From Sphagnum magellanicum (Eukaryota > Streptophyta > Sphagnopsida > Sphagnales > Sphagnaceae), in NCBI GenBank assembly GCA_021904315.1, contig CM038914.1, positions 1,488,001 through 1,552,000 on the forward strand: a stretch of 64,000 nt of DNA. Reading direction: 5' to 3'. Shown piece by piece: positions 56,452 to 64,000 of this stretch. Position 1 is the first letter of the stretch. Each line of letters opens with the position of its first letter. The translations under genes were made by a program, and so were the position numbers. The notes under the pieces were generated by a model. That model worked only from the letters and a program-made list of their open reading frames with translations. It was not told where the DNA came from and searched no databases.

Positions 56452-57083
56452 GGGGGCGAAGACATGGTAGAATATATAATTCAATTACTTCTTGTTAGTA
56501 CTTGTCAAACTAACAAGAAGTAGGACTAAAATCCATCATAAAATTATTATACATTTAATAGTTTTATTGAAATGATGAAAGACAAGATATTTCTTCACTA
56601 TTGTGTATTAATTTTTAATTTTTACGTTATAAAAGTAAGTTTCAAATAGACTTTTGTGAATGTAAATAGATTTTGAAACCTACTTTTTGCAATGTAACAT
56701 TTGATAATGTATCAAATATGTGTTAAGTATATTCTACCACAAAGAAAAGAAAATTTATTTATTTTCCTTCTTTTGAATACACAATGATCTTTATGTTATA
56801 ACTTCACACAAATCTATTTCATTAAATTTTCTAATGAAAAAATAATTTTGAACATCGTATTGAATCAAATTCAAAAGTACTTGTTCTTTACTTTTATTAT
56901 TCCAATTTTTTTCAAATTTTGTATTCAACTTAATACAAACCCAATGGAAAACATCATACATTCAAAATGAAATTTAAGTAAAAATTAAATCTACTTTTTT
57001 GTGTTTTCGTGAAGAACTATCTTTTCTTAAATTTGATATTTTTTTGTCAACTTTTTTTTAAATAAAATACCATGCTTTCACCT
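56452..57083 (-). mobile_element. MITE, AAGTAGAT family, copy C (632 bp, reverse)
   Basis: Left GGGGGCGAAGACATGGTA and right, in reverse, CAGGTGAAAGCATGGTA form the TIR. The reverse strand contains AGTTGAATACAAAATTTGAA, also in copy A. It splits the coding relic. A perfect 12-bp hairpin (ACTTCTTGTTAG ... CTAACAAGAAGT) lies at 56487-56521 near its end. Confidence 0.65.
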
Positions 57084-57350
57084 GAGGAAGAGCAGAAACC
57101 TTTGATGATCAAGAGGAAGCAAATGTGATGAACACTTCCCACACCAAAAGTCCTACCATTTCACCCCATACCAAGACCATAGCAACCTTAAGAAGAAGCA
57201 CAAAGACCTGCAACAACTATAAAGGTTCCACCTCCACAACATGTTGCCAAAAGGGAACAATAGTTTGAGGATCAGGTTGTACAAGGAGTTCCATTGTTTA
57301 AAAATCTATAACAACCATAGGAAGACTAGAAGGACATATCTATATAGATC
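57084..57350 (+). pseudogene. Continuation of the coding relic after the MITE
   Basis: Resumes with Glu/Lys- and Pro-rich coding-like sequence (GAGGAAGAGCAGAAACC). No motif identified. An open frame at 57370-57576 follows but has no family signal. Confidence 0.3.
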
Positions 57351-57536
57351 TAAATAGAAACCCCATTGGGTGGTATACATCATGTTCACCATCTCCCCAA
57401 CACAACGTTCATGTAAAAACCATAGAACCAATTGCAACTTAAAACCATCATTTTTAGTAGGACTATATGAGTTGGGGGATAGATTTGGTAGATACAAAAG
57501 TGCAGGGCCATCTACATACACATCTAAGGGGACACC

Positions 57537-57850
57537 CACTACAACAAATCATGGTTTTTTAAGAGGTTCAAATTGATTAACTTATCATTTTTTATTAATG
57601 GACATGTGCATTTGACGGAAGGCCGAGGGTTTGAATGACACATGTATTTGTTGACTAATCAACTTGACTATAACAATTTATTTGATTAGATACACATAAT
57701 CAAGTTGTACAACTTTAGTCAAGATGACCAATGGTCTTTAGTCAAGTTGAATATCAATATGGCCAATGATCTTTAGTCAAAATGACCAATGGTCTTTAAT
57801 CAAGTTGAACATTTAGTCAAAATAGCTAATGATTTTTAATCAAATACAAC
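57537..57850 (+). mobile_element. Left terminus of a CACTA-type element related to 16765-18180
   Basis: CACTACAACAAATCATGG then TTTTTTAAGAGGTTCAAATTG matches the reversed right end of the 1416-bp element (ACTACTACAAAACATGG, TTCAAATGGTTCAAGTTG). It continues with ATGGACATGTGC and TAATCAACTTGACT words shared with that end, and CCAATGGTCTTTAGTCAA repeats. A worn B-box-like GGGTTTGAATGAC is at 57627. The right end is not found; the element may include the satellite to about 58800. Confidence 0.6.
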
Positions 57851-57999
57851 ATGGTTTACTACCCTATATATTTACTTCCTACTTCCTCATCCACCTATTT
57901 ATTTAGTTAATTATTTATTTACCTACTTACCTACATATCTATTTATATCTTTTCATTTACTTATTTATATACCTACTTATCCAACCATTTATCTACCTA

Positions 58000-58800
58000 A
58001 TTTTAGCCATTATGTTTAACCATTACTTTAAGTCACTAAATTTAAAAACTAGGTTTAGCCATTATGTTTAGCCATTGTTTTAATTCACCAAGTTTTGCCA
58101 TTAGATTTAGCCATTAACTTTAGCCATTATTTTAAGTCACTAAGTTTAACCACTAGGTTTAGCCATTATGTTTAGCAAATATTTTAAGTCATTAAATTTA
58201 ACCACTAGGTTTAGCCATTAAGTTTAGCCATTACTTTAAGTCACTAAATTTAACCATTAAGTTTAGCCATTAGGTTTAGCCATTACTTTAAGTCACTAAA
58301 TTTAGCCATTAAGTTTAGCCATTAGGTTTAGCCATTATTTTAAGTCACTAAATTTAGCCATTAAGTTTAACCATTACTTGAAATCACTAAGTTTAGCCAT
58401 TACTTTAACTCATTAAGTTTAGCCATTAGGTTGAACCATATTTTAACTCATTAAGTTTAACCATTAGGTTTAGCCATTACTTTAAGTCACTAAATTTAGC
58501 CATTAAGTTTAGCCATTACTTTAAGTCACCAAATTTAGCCATTAAGTTTAGCCATTACTTTAAGTCACTAAATTTAGCCATTAAGTTTAGCCATTACTTT
58601 AAGTCACTAAATTTAGCCATTAAGTTTAACCATTACTTTAAATCACTAAGTTTAGCCATTACTTTAACTCATTAAGTTTAGACATTATGTTTAGTCATTA
58701 CTTTAAATCATTAAATTTAACCATTACTTTAAGTCACTAAGTTTAGCCATTATGTTTAGCCATTACTTTAAGTCATTAGGTTTAGCCATTATGGTAGGCA
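58000..58800. repeat. Satellite: 39-bp unit made of three 13-bp subunits
   Basis: At 58480-58640 the unit TTTAGCCATTAAG + TTTAGCCATTACT + TTAAGTCACTAAA repeats almost exactly. In the rest of the tract the 13-bp subunits occur in other orders with few mismatches. Stops occur in all frames. The same TTTAGCCAT word appears at 44.7-45.06 kb. Confidence 0.9.
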
Positions 58801-59929
58801 AGCTTAACTAAGTAAGTAGGTCATTTGGGATAATCCTATGTTATTATGGGTTTAACATTTAAGGCCAAACCTTGTTTATTGGCTTATTCCAAATGTCATT
58901 TGTTTTTTTAATATTCATAATGCACTTAATTATATATTTTACAAATTTGAAGATAAAACGAAAAAAAATATGAAATAAAACATTAGTCGTATCTTAATCA
59001 CAATTCATTTACATAGAAGGAATTTTGTCATTTGCAATCAAGAAATCAATGATTATATGTCCTGAACAACTATATAATTAACTATAGTAATAGGATATTA
59101 CTTCAAATTCTATGTGGGAAAAATTGTAGTCATATATCAATGGTGCATTTGACTAATAGATGATGATGTGGTAAAAAGAAGGATGACATCATTTTTTTAT
59201 TGCAAATTTTCATGCATATGGCATCCATGATTGATGACAAAGTGACATGGATGTCCAAGATATCATTTGAAAATGTGACTAGTATAAAGTCATTTCAAAT
59301 ATGGGTAAAAAATAATTATGCAAATGACATGGAAAAAATGATGTGTCATTACATAGACAATGTGGTCATACAATTATTTTACAATGATTTAAAATTGACT
59401 ATCATAATTTAATATGAGTATAGAAACATAATGAACTACAAAATGTAAAGAATTGATTTTGAAACATATAAGTAATATAATAATATTTATTACATTAAAA
59501 AATTATATATATGATCCATTTTAAATATCCAATGTGAATAAATTAGATATTATACATTGAAATACACTTTAATGGTAAAAGTATGATATATTATAAATAT
59601 TTTTTTAATAAAATAATTTAAAAATAAATTCGAAGTGTAAAATATGGGAAATATATAATTTATTTTACATGTGTAAATTTTTTTATTTAATTATATTAGA
59701 TTATAAGAATAAAAATGAATAAAATTTATAATTTCAGATTTTTTAAAAAATTCTAGTATTTATTTTATTATTATTATTATTATTATTCTTCAAATTAAAT
59801 TAAAAATTATTGGTAAAATTATAATATTTGGGAAGCAAAATTATATAATATAAATTCTTAAATCAAATGAAGGTTTAAGATATGATATATATATAATTCA
59901 TGTTTTTCCAATAGCAAATCATGTGTTTG
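58801..59929. other. AT-rich spacer, nothing recognised
   Basis: Very AT-rich, with an (ATT)n run near 59765. One short frame at 59200-59412 is Met/Ile/Lys-rich and not credible. Confidence 0.5.
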
Positions 59930-60960
59930 ATAGTTTTTTTCCAAAGAATAGTCATTGAAATGTTATTTAATAACAAAATTCAAATAATTTTCTTTGGCAA
60001 TGAATTTAAATTTAAAATAAATAAATAATATAATTGTGTACATTATTGGAAAATTTATCAATAAGATATCAATTATCAAATGTGAACTTTTGTGAAATGG
60101 GTTGTTTGCACACTATGGTGACCTTATATGGACATCATAATGGCAAATTTTCTTGTATTTCTTAAATACAAAAAAATTTTAAAAATCATTGAATAATTAA
60201 AAAAAAGACTCACTTATCTAAAGCTATCATAATCAACCTCTTAAGAATGAAAAAATCAAATCAAAGTCATGGATAGCTAATTAGTAATGGACTTTGGATT
60301 TTGCTCACATTTTTTGTCACACTTACAAATTCATCGATATGGATTTTTATTTTACAATGTGTTAGTCTTATGTATTTAAAACTTTGGGATATTGCATGAA
60401 CAATGTTGAAGAAATTAAATATCCATTGACTGAATGGAATGTGATTTTAATTTAGTATGATATGGACTTTTCAAAATCCCAAAAAAGTGAAATTACTTTT
60501 TAAAAATTTAAGCATTTAAAAATAATTATTTAAAAAAATTTCTTTTATGATATTTTTTATATGTCTTATAGCATCATGACTTGAAATTGGAAATGGAAAA
60601 AAATGTTACTTTCAATATCAACTAAATATTCATTTTTTTAGTTAATTTTCAGCTACATTAGAAAAGAACTTTGAAAAAGGACTTTAATTCGACGAAATTG
60701 AAACACCTTAGTGTGTTTTTGCCTAATGTTTAAATGAAGTATGTTCTAAATAGAATAAACATTAAATTATTTACACAACAAATAAAATGGCTTGGTGGTA
60801 AAAGAATTCAATTCCATCCTTATAGTCCAAGGATTAAACTTCTCATATCACATTCATTGTCGTCAACATTGGAATATTGATTGAATATTTCATACCTACC
60901 TAGGTTAGGTGGTGATATATGTCAACAATTGATAGGATGAAAAATAATGAAATTAAAAAT
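59930..60960. repeat. Dispersed repeat homologous to 46980-47500
   Basis: Shared phrases are GTCATTGAAATGTTATT, GTGTACATTATTG, TTTAAATGAAGTAT, ACCTAGGTTAGG and CAATTGATAGG-like words in the same order. It therefore looks like another decayed copy of the right half of the foldback element at 45300. Confidence 0.6.
60786..60846 (+). other. tRNA-like stretch, worn copy
   Basis: ATGGCTTGGTGGTAAAAG resembles an A box, and CCAAGGATTAAACTTCTC is a decayed B-box region. It lies at the position homologous to 47278-47341. Confidence 0.4.
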
Positions 60961-61146
60961 CTATTTTATTTTTATATTATATATAATAAATCTATAAATT
61001 TAATATTATAAATTTAAATAATAATGTTGCCCAAGTTTTTGGGTCCAATTTGTAATAATAAAAAATAATTTAAAAATGATTAAATTATCATTAATGATTT
61101 CACATATGTCCTTTATAACTAAAATATTAGTCATAAATTTAATCAT

Positions 61147-61300
61147 CACTACTACAAAATGTGGGTGTAGTTCATTAGTCCCCATTCATTAGACTAGTGA
61201 ATTTACTATTTCCTCACTAGGTCCTATTCATTGTGACTAGTGAATTCACTCAAAATCTAATGAAATCACTTGACATATAGGGACACATTTTGTTGTAGTG
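61147..61300. mobile_element. CACTA-type MITE, 154 bp, target duplication CAT
   Basis: Ends CACTACTACAAAATGTGG and, in reverse, CACTACAACAAAATGTGT are near-identical, and CAT flanks both sides (61144-61146 and 61301-61303). The interior contains CATTAGTCCCCATTCATTAG, which is the undisturbed version of the sequence into which the 6.6-kb retrotransposon inserted at 47658/54272, and CAAAATCTAATGAAA, found again at 54329. Confidence 0.92.
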
Positions 61301-61303
61301 CAT

Positions 61304-64000
61304 ATATTTGAAGATTAATATTAATGTTACAATTACTACAAGATAGGTTAATGAACAAACATTTAAGCTTTCAAAAAACTTTCAACCCTTATACATTGTC
61401 TTTTTACTTTCCAAGTGCAAAAGATTTTTTTTAATGTTGATTTGGCACACCTACAACCATTTAGATAACTAAAAAAGGACAAAATGAAAAAGATATGGTT
61501 ATCAAAAGTAAGTAGGGTCAATGTTTGGTCACTAGCTTAATTCACATTTTGAAATTCAACACATTTGTCTTTTCATGGCTCTTCTATGTTCTTCCTTTAC
61601 CTTTGGAGCTCAAATAGTTAAAATTAGATCTTAACTTGGCACATTCATATCATTTTAAATCATTGAAAACATACAAAAAACAAAGAAGATATGGGTTTTA
61701 AAAATAAAGGGTCATTTTTTAAAAACACATTATGTGATTTCAACATGTTGTATGTTCATTTTATGTTGTTCTTTTCCCTTTGGAATTGAAACATTTCTTA
61801 ACATTCCCATGATGTTTTACATCGCACAAAATAGATTAAAAATCTAAACTTGTTCAATCTCCAGCCAATGATTAATGATGGGCAGTTCTATCCTAACATG
61901 TCTATTTATTAAGTATTTTAACTACTAATTTGAAATCTAGATGCTAATGTATTATAATGATAATGATAATAATAATGATACCTCAAGTTAGTTATTAATT
62001 ATTAACCTTTAGTTATGATAGGTTAGGCTATGGTAGCTTAGCCTAAAATTATTATTATTATTATTGTAGCTAGTAGTTGGGTAGTTGCATAAAAATCCAA
62101 TATAATAGTTGTAAAGTAATTTTAAAAAATGACTAATGAATGCTTCATTTATTCCAATTGTATTATAGTCATATGTGATACTTGTGCAACTTGCTAGCAA
62201 AATCAAACGTGGTTAACCAAAATCATACATATGGCATGTGCATTCATTCATATAAAGGTCCGTTTTAAGACTAATATGCAATTGCAATATTATTCCGTGA
62301 ATTTTTGACATGGCATTTTATTTTTTAATTCCATGTATTTCCATGGGATGGTTGCAATGTAATTGCAAATTAGTTGTTTCAAAGTTCTAGTTACAAGGTA
62401 GTGAAGTTTCCATGGACACAATTTCTCATAATCTATATTTTGAGTCACATATTTTGTAGATTCAAAAGAAATGTCCTCACCACTTGGCATTTGCTCCATT
62501 TAATGTTCTCAATAATCAAATCCCCCAAAAAATCAAAGAAAGTTCAAAATGTGATTATACATGTGAAAGGTGAAAGCACATTATGGTGAGTCCCTTTATC
62601 TACAATCACATTGTATTTTTTTCTTGAATGTTAATATAGTCTGAAATGAAAAATAAGCAATGTTATATTATATATATCAAAAAAATGCAAATGATTAAAT
62701 CTATTTCTTATTTTTTCAAGTAATATTAAATAACATTAGCTTTGTGAAAATCTAATCCTAAGGCTTGAACACTAAAAGTTAAACCCAAAATTAAATGGAC
62801 GATGTTTTAGGAGATATATATTATAATCTAAGACCCAAAAAGCCCAAAAGGGGGTCATTATAATGTGTTTTCACTGTGAAAGCTCTTGTCACCCATGCAC
62901 AACTTCGTCCACTAATACTTTTGGCACTCAAAGCAATGGATCTACTATAGGTAGACTTTAGTTGCAACTTTTAATAGATTTTTCAATCTTCAAAACTAAA
63001 ATGGCATAAAGAAAATCAAAAGACATCATAAGTGTATAGACTACACTGTTTCTTGAACTCACAACCTATTATCTTCTCTTCCCATTCGCATTGAAGATCT
63101 TGCACACTTGTTGAGCTTGTATTTTCAACTTAAAATTGATGGAACTTGCAAAATACAAAACTTGCATATTTTCAGGGAATGATGTTTGTTCCTGTTGTCT
63201 CCACTATAAAACAATCACTTCCCAAGATCCAACACCTAAACCTGAGTGCTCAAATCCCACCCTTCTAAACTAACCCCATAAAAAAACTGACCTTTTTAAT
63301 GAAGATGATATGTAAATGCAAGTTTACATAACTATGGGCAATGTACAAGTCTAAACTTACATTAATATTGGTGATGGCTAATATTTTCAAAGGAGGGGAG
63401 GTGTGAATGAAAGTGATGGGTGGGGCAGGGGGGCATGCGGCACCAAAAATGGTGTGGAATTGTTACTGATGGTGACAAATGCAAAACATCTTTTTGATGG
63501 TTCAAGGGGGTGTGGACCATCAAATATTGGTAATTGTTTCAAATTTGATGATTGAAAACTGTGAAGAAAAACCTTCAAACAACAATTGTATTTGTCACAA
63601 GTGGCAAAATTTTGCCATAAAAAAACATTGAATATAACATGTATTTGAACAATTTTTTTCATTTTATATTATAATAGAATTGGAATTTTAAATCATTTAA
63701 AAAGTTGGATTTTCTTCTTTCATTTTATCTATTTTGATCAAATGGGGTCAATATTCAATAAATCTTCAAACTACTTTAATAACTAAAAAGAATACAATAA
63801 GGTGAAAAATATATACATGATACCACTTGGCCAAATCATTATGGTTAACCCATTAAAAATAATCAATTGTTTTTATTGGGCTTTATAGGGACCATTGTGC
63901 CATTTGTAAATTGTAGGTCTAATGTCCAAACAAATGTTGGGCGAATATTGATATTTGATTTAGGTGACCAATTGGATCCCAAACAATTACTTGAAAATTG
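61304..64000. other. AT-rich region without recognisable gene
   Basis: I see no coding frame of family quality, no element ends and no arrays apart from short (ATT)n runs near 62048. Frames at 62009-62206, 62290-62499, 62374-62589 and 63387-63662 have no supporting signal. It may be older unique sequence. Confidence 0.45.

Overview
This window looks like a piece of the repeat-rich part of a large plant nuclear genome. The evidence is two Ty3/gypsy LTR retrotransposons with plant-type features, many CACTA-type terminal-inverted-repeat (TIR) elements that start CACTA and carry 3-bp target duplications, and several MITE families. The sequence is very AT-rich, except for one retrotransposon at 47.7-54.3 kb that is clearly richer in G+C. 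I found no intact host gene, no rRNA, no convincing functional tRNA, no CRISPR array and no bacterial or viral genome. The plant lineage cannot be named from the sequence alone.

Layout: 0.1-2.3 kb is a probable TIR element with uncertain left end. 2.86-3.83 kb is a well-bounded 968-bp CACTA-type element (target duplication TAT). 4.4-7.0 kb is a foldback made of two inverted, degenerate arrays, each interrupted by a MITE. 7.0-13.4 kb is a probable 6.3-kb non-autonomous element related to the 968-bp one. 13.4-16.0 kb is a candidate LTR followed by a broken gag. 16.77-18.18 kb is a 1.4-kb CACTA-type element (target duplication CTC). 18.3-21.4 kb is a foldback element with two nested MITEs. 21.5-22.1 kb is another MITE. 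23.3-25.2 kb holds decayed coding sequence with a zinc-finger-like piece. 25.6-30.7 kb holds a 192-bp in-frame tandem duplication and two paralogous minus-strand coding relics; one is split by a 2.2-kb TIR element and the other serves as its empty site. 31.81-43.25 kb is an old 11.4-kb LTR retrotransposon with matching TTGTT duplications and a 4-kb unknown region after pol. 45.3-54.4 kb is a foldback TIR element with a younger 6.6-kb LTR retrotransposon inside it. 55.1-57.35 kb is a relic resembling the post-pol region of the 11.4-kb element, split by a MITE. 57.5-58.8 kb is a TIR-element end plus a 39-bp higher-order satellite. 59.9-61.3 kb is a dispersed repeat and a 154-bp MITE. 61.3-64 kb has nothing I can name.

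The elements behave as a nested record of insertion and decay. Both retrotransposons lost their frames mainly through changes that look like cytosine deamination (CAG, CAA and CGA to stops, TGG to stops). In the younger one all five in-frame stops are TAG. The most unusual recurring pattern is that several TIR elements carry a short tRNA-like stretch with A-box and B-box-like words, together with inverted low-complexity arrays. This may be a structured family of non-autonomous elements.
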